Source: CAZMLC01 sp964567125 (GTDB lineage Bacteria > Verrucomicrobiota > Kiritimatiellia > RFP12 > UBA1067). Taken from it: DNA of 35,337 nt. The position numbers and the translations under genes are program-made. Positions 10,016 to 21,700 of the stretch are shown here, one piece after another. Position 1 is the stretch's first letter, and the number at the start of each line of letters is the position of its first letter. The notes under the pieces are model-generated. The model had not been told where the DNA came from. It ran no database searches and was given only the letters and a program-made list of their open reading frames with translations. The stretch spans positions 1 through 35,337 of the forward strand of contig CAZMLC010000022.1 of assembly GCA_964567125.1 (NCBI GenBank). The letters run 5' to 3'.

Positions 10016-13000
10016 CTACTGATTTTTACCACTCAAGAAATTACCCGCCTTGATGCGCAACTGTGTCAGACGATCCGGTTCCGGCAGGATGCGCGACGAG
10101 TAGCGGCCACCTGCATTCGGAATCTCGACCAGCGCGGCGAACTCATCCAGCAGCGTTTTGGCTTCCGGATACTGCGGCGCCAGTTTCTGCATCTTCAGCA
10201 AATACTCGTAATCCTCAACGCCGTCGCGTGCAGCCTCCAGGCGAATCGTCGTGATCGGCTCAGCCTGCTTGTAGCGCGCACCCGGATACATCAGATAGCC
10301 ATCCCCGTTCGGATAGCGCACGTAATAATATTCACCGGGCGTACTGGACTGATGGATAAAGGCGTGTGAGCCGTACTCCCACGGATCATACGTAAACCAC
10401 GTGGCGCCCCAGAACTCATAGGCATCGGCACCATACTTGAAACAGTAATGGGGCAAAAGACGTTCCACGGCGTTGAAGGGCGTGTCGGTGCAGAGCTGTC
10501 CATCCGTGGTAAACCAGATACGATGGCCCGCGGCTTTCTGCGCCTGCATGGTCTCAACCGGGAAGCAGCCGTAATGGCCCACGCCCCACACATCGAGATA
10601 GTTGTTCCAGTCAGGACAGTAGTTCCACGTGCTGCAATAGATGGGAATCGCGCGATCAACCTCATGAATCATGTCGCAGGCCGCCTTCATCTGATCCACG
10701 ATATGCTTTTTGCTCATGTGCGGCTCATCCGAAATGTAGAGCACCAGCTTGTCCGCCCAGCCCATCTGCTTGACGTGCGCCCAAAAGAGGCGCAGACACT
10801 CCTGATAGACGCGCTTATATTCCGAACGCAGCTGCGTCCGATCAACGTTCGTATACGGATAGTCCGCCGCATAGGGTTTCTCGCCCAATACGTTTTTCGG
10901 CGGATGCTCCCAGCCAAAGACATAGAAGAAGTTCGGCATATAGGATTTTTTAAAGCCCAGTTCATCAAAATAGCGCTTAGCTGCGCGATCATACGCGGTG
11001 AAATCCGCAGTGATCGCGCCATCGGCACCGCGTTTAAACGCGACATCCGCCTCCACGCTATCCGGGTTCAACTTCTTTTCCGACATGAAGCGCAAGATAG
11101 TATCCAGCGCAACCTCGCGTGAAGGCTGCCCCTCGGTCCAATAGTGATTCAGCCGCACATCGTAGATCGCGGTGCACGAGGGACGCGCAGGCAAAACAAA
11201 ATCCCAGACGCGCACCTGAATGGGAATCTTCTTCAAAACCTGATCGCCCGCGATCACGCGCAACGTACCGCGATAGAGGCCGGGCACGGTCTCCGCCGTG
11301 GTCTTGAATGAAACCCAGACCGGCTGCGTCTGATTGGCGGCAAGCGGTCCGGCTGCCACAGGGCAGACCGGGTCGGGCCACCAGCCGCTCCAGCCGTCGC
11401 TGGAACCGGTCGAACGCGGAAACTTCAATTCCCATTCCGGCGTGGTGCTGTTGTAGTACGAGGAGCGATGATCAATCGGGACATACCCCACCCAGCCGAT
11501 CTTCGGCGACAGCTTATTCGACTTGAAGGTCGGCCCATCAATCTCGATACGCACCGCATCATACGCGCGTCCGGCGCGCACCGCCAGTTGCAAAGTCTCC
11601 TCCTCGTTCCGCGCCAAGGCAATCGCCGCCGGCAGGACGGTCCGTGGCGGAATCGTATCATGGAAGACCTTCACGATGGGATTGACCGGCCACACCGCAA
11701 CAGCATCCGCATCCAGCGGAAGCGACTGGATCTCCCCGACATGCGCATCCATGCAGGCTGCGACCAGAACGCCATCGTGCTTCAACGTCCCATACGCATT
11801 CATGGTCAACTGCAGATCGAGCCGCGCCACATTGGCGTCCACCGTAGTGACACCGAACATCGGCGTCCACCGCGTGGTGCCACCAATCGCCGCACCGGCG
11901 CTGAGGAAGCCGCTGGGAACAGTTCCACCCTTCGCATCCTTTACGTGGAGATGCACCTGTGCGCTGCCCTTTACATTTTCCGTTGCCAGCCAAGCGCCGT
12001 AGAGATAGGACTTGCCGCCTTCAACCGGAACAGACTGACGCCATCCGCGCCAATCAGGGGACACGCCTTCGTCAACCGTCATCTTGCCGCACTGCTTGCC
12101 GAAACCGCCGGGCGTGCTGACGTCAAACGTCACGCCTTCCTCTTTTTTCAACGCGCCGCTCCACGCCTCAGGCAAGGGTGCTCCGTTTTCAAAGGAGCCA
12201 TTCTTGACGAGATTGTGCGGCCCATTGAGCAGCTCGGTAAAGGCCTGCGCATCGACCTCGGTCGACTGTTCTACGAGCACCTGATCGGAGGGAATATCGC
12301 TCCCCAGTTTCGAGACATGCTGCTTTTCCGATGCGCCTTTTTCACCCGAATCCGCGACGTAGAGATAATAGGTCTGCCGCGTCTGAGCAGGCACCGCCGC
12401 TTTGAAGAGCAACCGGCGCGAGAGTCGACAGGTCGCAACCTCCTGCCCCTTGAAGCGCAGCTGATACACGGGATGCGCAATGCCGCGCGCCGCAACGTTC
12501 AGATCCGCGCTCGCGAGGATTTCGCCGGTTGCGGTCTGGCTAAAATTCGCCAGACGAAGGGGAATGCGATAGAGCCACGCTGTTTTATCACGCGGCCAGG
12601 CGGCCTCGACGCCCTCATCCTGAAAGACCAGCCGCTCCACCTCGCCGGCAACCGCGGTGACTTCAGCGCCCTTCTGATCGCATTCGAAATGAAAATCATC
12701 GTACCATGCCGTACCTGTGCCATACAGCACGGAGCCGGTCGTCAGCCGATTGCACCCCTCAGGAATCGTGACTGTGATGACCTGCTCCTTCCAGTCGAAC
12801 GTTCCCTTGCCTGTGGTATAGACTTTATTGATGACCTGACTGTTCTTGGCNNNNNNNNNNNNNNNNNNNNNNNNNNNNNNNNNNNNNNNNNNNNNNNNNN
12901 NNNNNNNNNNNNNNNNNNNNNNNNNNNNNNNNNNNNNNNNNNNNNNNNNNCGCCATTCAGATCAACGCAGATTGGCGTTTTAAACGCATCCATCAACGCC

Positions 13001-13401
13001 CAGGCCTGTGGATTGTCAAAATAGACCGTATAGCGCACGGACGTACGATTGGTGCAGACCGCAGGCACGACCAGCATCGCCCCTTCAGGAATAGGTCCTT
13101 TTTGCATCCGGGTCCGGCCATTCGGTTGCCAGATGCCATACAGCAGCTGAACGCCGCGTTCATCCGTGACGCGAATGGATTCAGCCAAAGCATTGACCAA
13201 AGGCGCGTCGCCTTTTTTTGTTCCGACCCGGATTCCCGCAGGTAGGCCTGCCACGGCCTCATCCAGTGGATTGGTCAGCGTCAACGAAAACCGTGCACGC
13301 CAGACTTCACCGCGTCCCAACCAGAGATCCTGATTCCAATCGCCAGCCAGACATGCCACCCCCAGACTGCATGCCAACGCCACCACGCACCGAACCTTCA
13401 T
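10016..13401 (-). CDS. Secreted DUF4091-like carbohydrate-active protein, interrupted by gap
   Basis: The signal peptide KVRCVVALACSLGVACLAG starts at 13401 with GGGGGA upstream. A 100-N gap (12851-12950) breaks the gene and changes the apparent frame: on the far side the correct frame continues as KGTFDWKEQV, then RLTTGSVLYG, then WYDDFHFE, without a stop down to 10016. I therefore call one gene with about 150 residues before and 945 after the gap. Beta-domains come first, including two carbohydrate-binding-like modules (GSFENGAPLPEAW). A TIM-barrel-like domain follows, with LVLYISDEPH. The DUF4091 C-terminal signature is GDGYLMYPG with IRLEAARDGVEDYEYL. E in SDEPH is a plausible catalytic acid. 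It is the first gene of the polysaccharide operon. A real frameshift instead of a gap is unlikely but possible. Confidence 0.75.
12851..12950. other. Assembly gap (100 N) inside DUF4091-like gene
   Basis: A placeholder gap. The coding frame differs on the two sides, which simply means the true missing length is not the 100 shown. Confidence 0.95.
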
Positions 13402-13465
13402 CGTTTATTTCCCCCAAGCAATTTTGATGCAAATCAGTATACCTGTTTACCAAGGGGAAAGACAT

Positions 13466-13500
13466 AAAAAAAAGTCCGTCTAGCCACTCGGCTGACGGAC
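13466..13500 (-). terminator. Intrinsic terminator of the cysteine-rich peptide gene
   Basis: Read on the minus strand: GTCCGTCAGCC, loop GAGT, GGCT, a bulged A, GACGGAC, then a run of eight T. The stem is 11 bp and the U-tract is long, so this is a strong Rho-independent terminator. It lies 26 bases beyond the stop of the gene at 13526-13750 and separates it from the operon that begins at 13401. Confidence 0.85.
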
Positions 13501-13525
13501 GGGGTGGAGGAGCTAACCAACCGTT

Positions 13526-13750
13526 TCATTTGGGGCAACAGGCTTTCGCCTTTTCGCAACAGTTGGTATTCGCTTCTTTACTGCAACAGGCCTTCTTTTC
13601 CGTGCAAGAGCTGCAATCCTTGCAGGTTTTACAGATACAGGCCTTACCCGTTGCACAGCCGCAATTGTTGCTGCACGAACAGGCCTTTTCCGCCGCGACT
13701 GCAAAGCCGACGGCTGCAACGGCGAATAACATAGCGAGTAATTTTTTCAT
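13526..13750 (-). CDS. Secreted cysteine-rich, metallothionein-like peptide
   Basis: A 74-residue protein: signal peptide KKLLAMLFAVAAVGFAVAA, then about 54 mature residues with 15 cysteines at 24, 26, 30, 32, 38, 40, 43, 46, 49, 55, 56, 64, 65, 71 and 72. Cys-x-Cys, Cys-x-x-Cys and Cys-Cys pairs with many Lys resemble metallothioneins, which bind Zn, Cu or Cd, but classical ones are cytoplasmic and this one is exported. AAAGGAG lies 7 bases before the ATG. It is monocistronic, with its own terminator. It is transcribed away from a sensor kinase gene whose exported part also carries clustered cysteines, so the two may respond to the same metal or redox signal. No homologue is recognised with certainty. 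Confidence 0.75.
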   Translation of the reverse strand: MKKLLAMLFAVAAVGFAVAAEKACSCSNNCGCATGKACICKTCKDCSSCTEKKACCSKEANTNCCEKAKACCPK

Positions 13751-13825
13751 TGTTTTCTCCTTTTCTTTCCATCACATCCACCTTGGCTGTGACGAGGAAA
13801 CTGTACCAGAAGGTCAAGGATTCGT

Positions 13826-13847
13826 CTTTCACCCAAAAGAGTGAAAG
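13826..13847. promoter_or_regulatory. Inverted repeat between divergent genes, possible operator
   Basis: CTTTCAC (13826-13832) and GTGAAAG (13841-13847) are perfect inverted copies separated by 8 bases. They lie in the only intergenic space between the cysteine-rich peptide gene and the sensor kinase gene, 76 bases upstream of the former. No T-run follows, so a protein-binding site is more likely than a terminator. A TATACT at 13868-13873 could be the -10 element of the plus-strand kinase gene; no good -35 box is seen. Confidence 0.4.
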
Positions 13848-13935
13848 CGCAGCGCCTCTATTTTGTCTATACTATGGGCACAAACAGCATGTTTCCTGTT
13901 TGACAATGCGTCACACTTCAGTCAAGAATATCGTC

Positions 13936-15093
13936 ATGTTGAATCGTCTTTCATATTTGCTTGCAGGGTTGCTCGTCGCAACGGGCAGCTACAGTCAACC
14001 GACCGGCATCGTCACGTGCGGCTGTGCAAACTGCCGTTCGTCGAAGAACCTGTGCGGCTGCGCGCCGAATGAAGCGGGGACCAATCAGCTCGTCCAGCTC
14101 TCCGGCGAGATCCTGCAAGTCGAAGCAACGACCAACCGCAGTTCGATCTACGTGCTCTGCAACGGACGGATCTGCCAGGCCGTTCTCCATGCGTCGCTCC
14201 CGGAATCCCTGACCCCTCGTCTGCGTCAGGAGACGCCCGCGCAATTAACCGGCATGTTGATTAAAACGCCGGATGAACGCAATCAGCCCTCGGAATGGAA
14301 GTTGCTGTTGCGTTCCAGCGATGATATCCAACTCGGTAAACGTCCCCTGCTCACGCGCACGCAGCGGGCCTCGCTCTTCACCTTCAGCGCGCTCCTCGGC
14401 AGTCTCTGCTTTGCCATTGCCCTCTTCTTTCTCATACGCTGGTGGCGACAGCGCAAGAAGGCCTACGCCATGGAACTCATCCTGGCTGAACGCAAGCGCA
14501 TCGCCGCGGATTTCCACGATACCATTGAACAGGGCCTTGCCACGGCTTCGCTCATTCTCAAAGCCACGCTGGAACGGGAGAACACAGCCAATTCGCGCGG
14601 CATCCAGCTGGCGCTTCATGCGCTGGCAACCACGCAGAACGCGGCGCGCGCCGCCGTGTGGAATTTGCAACCGGAAGCGTTGCGCGACCGCTCACTGAGT
14701 GAAGCCTTGCAGGAGATCGTCGACGCCATCGACGTTTCGGGAAAGATCCGCGTGAGCTGCGATCTCGCCGCCCTGCCTGCGCAGCTTCCCGAACGCCTCG
14801 CGACCGGACTCTACGCGATTGTGCGCGAAGCCTGCGCCAATGTGGTGAAGCACAGTCAGGCCACAGAATTGACGCTCGCTGCGACAGCGCACGCGCAGGG
14901 CCTTACGCTGACGCTTGCGGACAACGGGATCGGCTTTGATCCTGCGCGGGCCAACGATCCCGGCCAGAGCCATTTCGGGCTCGCCAGCATGCGCGAACGC
15001 GCGCAGCGGCTGAACCTCAACCTGACGATCACCAGCACGCCAGCAACCGGAACAACCCTCCAGATTGTTCTGCCGCACGAGGTCCTCACATGA
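13936..15093 (+). CDS. NarL-family sensor histidine kinase with exported Cys cluster
   Basis: About 385 residues from the ATG at 13936; an in-frame ATG at 13906 is an alternative, and neither has a clear ribosome site. A signal sequence (LNRLSYLLAGLLVATGSYS) leads to an exported domain that begins with five cysteines at 28, 30, 33, 40 and 42 (TCGCANCRSSKNLCGC) and continues as an OB-like beta-region with two more (75, 80). One membrane helix lies at about 147-168. The cytoplasmic part has the HisKA_3 box with phospho-acceptor H194 (IAADFHDT), the N box (VREACANVVKH, N302) and the G boxes DNGIGF and FGLASMRER of a HATPase. In the family it autophosphorylates and passes phosphate to a LuxR-type regulator, which is the next gene (4-base overlap, ATGA). 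The cysteine cluster suggests metal or redox sensing; this is inference. Confidence 0.85.
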   Translation: MLNRLSYLLAGLLVATGSYSQPTGIVTCGCANCRSSKNLCGCAPNEAGTNQLVQLSGEILQVEATTNRSSIYVLCNGRICQAVLHASLPESLTPRLRQETPAQLTGMLIKTPDERNQPSEWKLLLRSSDDIQLGKRPLLTRTQRASLFTFSALLGSLCFAIALFFLIRWWRQRKKAYAMELILAERKRIAADFHDTIEQGLATASLILKATLERENTANSRGIQLALHALATTQNAARAAVWNLQPEALRDRSLSEALQEIVDAIDVSGKIRVSCDLAALPAQLPERLATGLYAIVREACANVVKHSQATELTLAATAHAQGLTLTLADNGIGFDPARANDPGQSHFGLASMRERAQRLNLNLTITSTPATGTTLQIVLPHEVLT

Positions 15094-15710
15094 TCCGCAT
15101 CTTACTTGTCGACGACCACAGTCTTGTCCGTATCGGTCTGCGCTTTGTCCTCGAAGCGGAACCTGACTTCGCCGTTGTGGGTGAAGCCTCCGACAGCGCC
15201 GAAGCGCTGAAACTCTTCCGCGAGGTGAAACCCGACATCGTCCTGCTCGACATCCGTATGCCGCACATCTCAGGGCTCGATACACTGGCCCAGCTTCGCG
15301 CCATCGACCCCGCTGCGAAGGTGGTCATGCTCACGACCTCAAGCCTGGAGGAAGATATCTATCAGTCCGTCTCAGCGGGTGCCGTCGGGTATCTGCTCAA
15401 AGACTCCGCACCGACGGAAATCGTGGCAGGCGTGCGGGCTGCCACAGCGGGCCAGCAGGTTTTTCCGCCTGAAGTCATGGAGCGGCTTGCTGTCCGCCAG
15501 CACCAGCCGGATCTCTCCCCGCGTCAACGCGAGATTCTCGAATGGCTCGCCCGCGGACGTTCCAACAAGGAAATCGCGCAGGCGCTGAACATCAGCGTCG
15601 ACAGCGTTAAGACGCACCTGAAGGCCCTTTTCCTCAAACTCGAGGCGGTCGACCGCTCGGAGGCCGTCACGTTGGCCATCCAGCGCGGCATTATCAAGCT
15701 TGATGCGTAG
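15090..15710 (+). CDS. NarL/FixJ-type response regulator
   Basis: 206 residues. The receiver domain (about 1-120) has the acidic pair in LLVDDH, the phosphorylation site D54 in VLLDIRMP, T/S in MLTTSS and K104 in YLLKDSAP. The LuxR-type helix-turn-helix (about 140-200) shows LSPRQREILEWLARGRSNKE and SVDSVKTHLK. All key residues are present. The start codon overlaps the kinase stop (ATGA), so the two are translationally coupled partners. Likely targets by position are the cysteine-rich peptide gene and the operon around it; the inverted repeat at 13826-13847 is a candidate binding site. This is not shown by sequence. Confidence 0.92.
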   Translation: MIRILLVDDHSLVRIGLRFVLEAEPDFAVVGEASDSAEALKLFREVKPDIVLLDIRMPHISGLDTLAQLRAIDPAAKVVMLTTSSLEEDIYQSVSAGAVGYLLKDSAPTEIVAGVRAATAGQQVFPPEVMERLAVRQHQPDLSPRQREILEWLARGRSNKEIAQALNISVDSVKTHLKALFLKLEAVDRSEAVTLAIQRGIIKLDA

Positions 15711-15785
15711 AAACGACTCCTTTTTGCGCTGCGGTTTGCCACTTTAGGCTTGAGCCACCTATTCAAATATGACACGCTAATTAGC

Positions 15786-18700
15786 ATGAATAGACTGGTG
15801 TGTATGACGGTTCTGACGCTGCTTGCTGGATGGTGCAGCTCGCAGGTGCTGATCTCCGAATTCATGGCCGATAATGCATCGGCCACGAAAGATAATTTTG
15901 GCGCGTATTCCGACTGGATTGAGCTCTACAACAATTCAGATGCCGCAGTTTCCCTGGAAGGCTGGCAACTGAATGACGATCTCAGCAAACCCAGTTTCAT
16001 TTTCCCGGCAACCAATATCAATGCCCGCGCCTACATGCTGATTTGGGCATCGGGAACTGAGCGAAAAGTCCTCGGTGCGCCACTGCACACAAAGTTCGGT
16101 CTTTCGAAATCGGGCGAAAACCTCTATTTACTCAAGCCGGACGGTTCCTTGGCTCAGTCCTTTCAACCTTTTCCCGCGCAGCTGACCGACCAATCCTACG
16201 GCATCCTGACAACGCTGCCAGCAACACAAAACGTCATCACCGCATCAACGCCATTTAAGTACCATGTCACCACGGAGAGCGATACGACGAACGCGTTTTT
16301 CGAGACGTGGGCCTCGCCGTCGTTTGTCGATTCCTCCTGGCAGACCGCCACGGGATCCATCGGCGAGCCGTCGTATGGCGACGGCGATGCACTTGTCGGA
16401 CTTCAGAACCTCGGTGCGCGTTATACCTTTACGCAAAATCCGATGGCCACGCAGACGATCCCCGATGAAAAGCCTGCGCTCGCGGGCACGAACTGGCCGG
16501 CTACGCGCGTCGGAACAGGAACATGGCTGGCCTCGACGATTGATCTGGACAGCAGGACGCGCAGCGGTGTTTTCCGTTTTTATCCGACGAACACGACCTA
16601 CGTGAACGTTCCTGTAACAGGCGTCCAAGTTCCGTCCGCCGTGCGCGCGACCAATGAGAACACCATCTGTTTCTGGATGTGCTCCACCGGGGTTGTCGCA
16701 TCCACGGGCGTCAGCAACCTTGAAGCCGCCATCCTGATGAACCGGCGCGGTTCAACCGGCGATCCTTCCGTTGCAGGCAATCTGATCGGACAAACGCCCA
16801 CCGGCTTGATTTTCATCCAGGCGAAAAATGCAGCCAACGCGATTGTCAACACCTTCACCTCCTCGTCGCGCGTGGATGATGGCCGCTGGCACCACATCGC
16901 CGTGACGCACAACGGCGGATACAACCAGAAAATCCAGATCTTCATTGACGGCGTCCTTGATGCGGAAAAGGTCAACAGCGCACCGTGGGCCTTTGACGCG
17001 CAGATGGAATACCGTTTCGGTGCAGCGCGCAGCACACACTGGTACCGCTACAACGGCGACATGGATGATATCCGCATTTATGGCCGCGCATTAAGCGAAG
17101 GCGAAATATCGCGCATTGTCATGGGCGAAAACAGCGTAGCCAGCAGTAACCTCACCACGCAAATCGCCCTTCCGGATGACCGCCATGCACTCTTCATCCG
17201 TTACCCGTTTTATGTGGTTGACCCTGTACTCGTCAACCAATTGAATCTGCAAATCACCAATGCCGACGGCTATGTTGTTTACCTGAACGGGCATACCGTT
17301 GCGGAAAAAAATGCGCCGGATCCCATCGCGATCGACAGCGCGGCAACCGGGTCCTCCGGATGCCAGGCGGTGCAAACGATTGAATTCATTCCTGATCCGC
17401 TCTATCTTCAAGCCAACACCAATATCCTGGCGGTTCACGTTCTGCGGCAACCCAATGCCAGTTACGGCTTACAGTTCAGCATGACCGCGAATATGATGAT
17501 CGCTGGCAATGCTGACAGCGCACGCATTGCGATCTACACCAATCCCACGCCGGGCAAGGCCAATACGACGGAACCGATCTTGCAGGGCGCGCGTATCCAG
17601 AGCGCTGCCCATGCACCGCGGCATCCCGCTGCCGGCACAACCGTCACCTTCACGGCGACGGTTGATTCGACCGCGACCGCCGTCACGCTCCTCTACAAGG
17701 ATATGTACGCCGCAGAACAGCGTGTCGCCATGAGCAAGATTTCCGATGACGGCACCACGGCGACGTGGCGCGTCACGCGCACCGCGCCGATTGACCAGCA
17801 GCGCATGTTTCGCTATGCCATCCAGACCAGCACGGCGTCCGGAGAGGTGACGCGCCAGCCCTCCTGGGTTCTGCAAAACGATGAACCGCAATATTACGGC
17901 GATATCACCGCGCCCACCGAGACGTTCAATACGCTGCCTGTGATCCACCTTTTCGTCAATCCGGTCAACCAGGCCGCCATGGATCTGCAAGGTTCGGCAG
18001 CAGGCGGCACGCGCTGTTCCGTCTATTACGACGGTGAATTCTACGACAACGTCTACATCGAAGTGCGCGGCAACACCACCGCCTCGCTGAAAAAGAAATC
18101 CCACGCCTTGCGCTTTAACAAAGGCTATGAATTCCGCCATCCGCAAAGTACGAGTGCCAGTGACCGCGTGCGCAAGACCTCCTTCATCTCCGAATATCAG
18201 GACCCCAGTTACCTGCGGCAATACCTCTCGTTCTGGCTGATACGACAAGCAGGTGCCCACGCGCCGTTCAATTACCCGGTCCGCCTGCAGATGAACCAAG
18301 GCAGTGCAAACTACGCCTCCTTCTACCAGGTGGCCTTCCATTCGCAGCGTCTCACGGATGAATTGCTGGAAACGTATGGACTCGACAAAAACGGAGAACT
18401 CTACAAGAACGTCGGCGTGGTGAATACCAGCTATTCGTCAAGCGGCGGATTCGAAAAGAAGACGCCCGAGGAATGGATCCCGAACGTGACGACCACCCTC
18501 GTCGCCTCGGTGGTCAACAGCAACTACCTCCGCCTCGCCAGCGGTGTCAGCACGAGCAAGTCGGTTGCCGAACGCCGAAACATGCTCTGTAACGAGTGCG
18601 ATATTCCGGCGCTCGTGAACTATCTCGCTTACTCCCGCCTTGCGCAGGAAAACGATGATGTCTGGGCCAACCTCTGCCTCTATTACGACAGTACTACCAC

Positions 18701-21700
18701 CAAGCTGTGGATGCCGCTCGCCTATGACCGCAACAACTCCTGGGGCTNNNNNNNNNNNNNNNNNNNNNNNNNNNNNNNNNNNNNNNNNNNNNNNNNNNNN
18801 NNNNNNNNNNNNNNNNNNNNNNNNNNNNNNNNNNNNNNNNNNNNNNNACTGCGGATATCTATCTCGAAGAGGGAATCAGCAACCTGATCAACAACTACAT
18901 TGTACCGCGCCGCCGCCATTTTCTCCTGACTCACGCGCTGACAAATACCGCGCGGGCCACGGGGTATGGTGTCAATCTGAGCGCAGGAATTCCCCCGGCG
19001 CAGCGTCCTGCGGATGAAGAACAGCTGGTCTTCGACGCTTACGATTTCAATCCGGCTTCGGGCAATCAGGAGGAGGAGTATCTGCGCCTGACCAATCGCG
19101 GCACATACGCGGTTGATCTCTCCAACTGGACCATCAAAGGCGGCATCGCCTTCTCGTTCACACCCGGAACCGTGATTCCCGCAGGCACCAGCCTCTACAT
19201 CGCCGCCAACCGGCGCGCCTTCCTCACCCGTGCAACAGGACCGAGCGGCAACCAAGGACTCGTGGTCGTGGGCGATTACAGCGGCAAGATGAGCGCACGC
19301 GGCGAACAGATCACGCTGGTCAATGCCAATGGCGAAGAGATTCAGACCTTCCTGACGCCGAGCGCACCGACCCCGACACAGAACTATTTGCGCATCACGG
19401 AGATCATGTTCAATCCCAAGCCCAATTCCGGACAGACCTCCACGGACGCGCAGGTCTATGAATACCTCAAACTGAAAAACTGTTCCAGTACGATGACGTT
19501 GAATCTCAGTGCGATTTCGCTTACATCGGGCATCACCTACACCTTTGCAACAGGCGCCCAGCTGGCCCCGGGCGCTGTGCTGGTCCTGGCCGCGGACGCA
19601 GCCAATTTTCAGGCACGTTACGGCTTCGCTCCCTTTGATGTCTACGCGGGCAAACTCAGCAATTCAGGCGAAATGCTGCGCCTTTCCGAACCCAGCGGTG
19701 AAAAAATCCTTGAATTTACTTATGGCTCCACATGGTATGCGGCCACCGACGGCGCAGGCGCCTCGCTCATGCTCAAAAATCCGTCCACAATCTCCGTCAA
19801 CGCACTGGATCGCGCGGACAGCTGGTATCCATCGCTCACACTGAACGGGGAACCCAGCGCGCTCAACAATGCGCTGAATCCACCCTATTTCAGCGCGATC
19901 CGGATCAACGAGCTTTTGGCGCACACCGATCCGCCGCAGATGGATACCATTGAACTTTACAACGAGGGTACCACCACCGTTGACCTCAGCGGCTGGACCC
20001 TGTCCAACACGACAAAAACGCCTGATAAATATATCATTCCGGCAGGTACCACGCTGGCGCCAAAAGCATATCGCCTGTTCACGGAACTGGATTTCAACCT
20101 CGCCTCGCAGCCCAACCGGTTTGTCTTCAGCGCCGAGGGCGACGATGCCGTGCTGACCAACCCGCAGACCGGCTATCAGGTCGTGCGGACCTTCGAGGCA
20201 ACGCCCAACGGTGTCTCGCTTGGACACCACGTCAATAGCCAAGGCGAATCCTTCTTTGTTCTGCAAGCGAACACCACGCTCGGAGCAACCAATGGACTGC
20301 CCTGGATTCCGCCGCTGGTGATCTCGAAGATCCATTACGCGCCCAGCGAGCAACAGGGCTATACCGAGGGCGAATACATTGAACTCTGCAACCGCAGCGC
20401 AACGCCCTTCGCAATGGGCGTCAGCTATCCGGGCGAACCGCAACGCGGCACCTATCCGATCCGGATCGCGCAGGCGGTTTCCTTCGCCTTCGACAGCGCC
20501 ACAGTTGTGCAGCCGAATGAGCGCATCCTGGTCGTGCCCTTCGATCCTGCCGACACGGCGAAGCTGCACGCCTTCAAGCAGCGCTACGGCGCGCTGACCT
20601 CCACGCGTTTCTTCGGCCCCTACACGGGGTCACTGAACAATTCGGGCAGCACGCTTGAGCTGCGCTTTCCCGACTACCCCAACCTGCCCGATGAAACGCA
20701 TACGAATTACTGGGCGCCGTACTATACGGCGGAACAAATCCGCTATTCGTCACTCGCTCCGTGGCCGACCAATGCGTGCAAATCCGGTCTTCTCCTGACG
20801 CGGCGCGCGCTGAATCAATTCGGCAGCGACCCTGCAAACTGGACCACCACATCCGCCGTACTCGATACAGTGGTGGCTGATCCGGCGGTCGCGTTCCCAA
20901 CCGCCTATCTGCGCCTTCCAGCCAGCGGCGGAGCCTACCCGCTCGCGCTTGAGGCCAACTGCGGCTGGCGCATTTCCCAGCCACTCTTTGGCGGATTCTC
21001 AACCTATCGCGGTACCGGCTCAACAACCTTGGTCTGCCGCATCCTCGCGAACGCCCGGCCCTACACGCGCAAGACCGTGATCACGCTCACCAGCCTGCGC
21101 GAACCGTTTGCAACTGCACAGATGACCATCGAACAGGATCACGCAACACCGACGAACAGCATCCTGCGCACAGGGCTGACGCACTATTATCCCTTTGACG
21201 GTTCGCTGGTCCAGACGGACGGGCTCATCAACGATGTGCTGACTGCCCAGAATATCACCTTTGAAGAGAGTCCCTTTAGACAGGCACTCTCAAGCGGACG
21301 CATCACCTCCATCGCAACCAACTACACCTCATTCCTTCCGGGAACCAACGACTTTGCGCTCTCCCTCTGGGTGAAGACGCCGGCCGCACCGCTCGACACG
21401 GACACGCTCATTCTTTCGCGCGGCGCGAGCACCTTCAGCGACCTGGGATATGCCAACTATCATGCCGGCTGGTCGCTGACCTTAGCGACCAATGCGCAGA
21501 TCCAGTTCAACTGGTTCAATGGCGCCGACCAAGCCTGGTCGAACCGTCAGCAGCTGCAAGCGAGCGGTTTTGCCCGCGCCGGTCAATGGAATCATCTGGC
21601 CCTGACACGCCAAGGCAAAACGTTCACACTCTACCTCAATGGCCAGCCCGCAACAGCCACGACGCCCACGCTGCACACCATCACCGTCAATGCCGCGACG

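Noticed and set aside
12742..12850. Frame of the DUF4091 N-terminus continued unchanged through the gap
   Set aside because: It reads an unstructured Arg/Ser-rich tail, whereas the alternative frame continues coherently into the carbohydrate-binding domain.
15786..15843. Lipoprotein signal in the giant CotH protein
   Set aside because: The cysteine follows Trp (AGWC), which does not fit the lipobox; a standard signal peptide is more likely.
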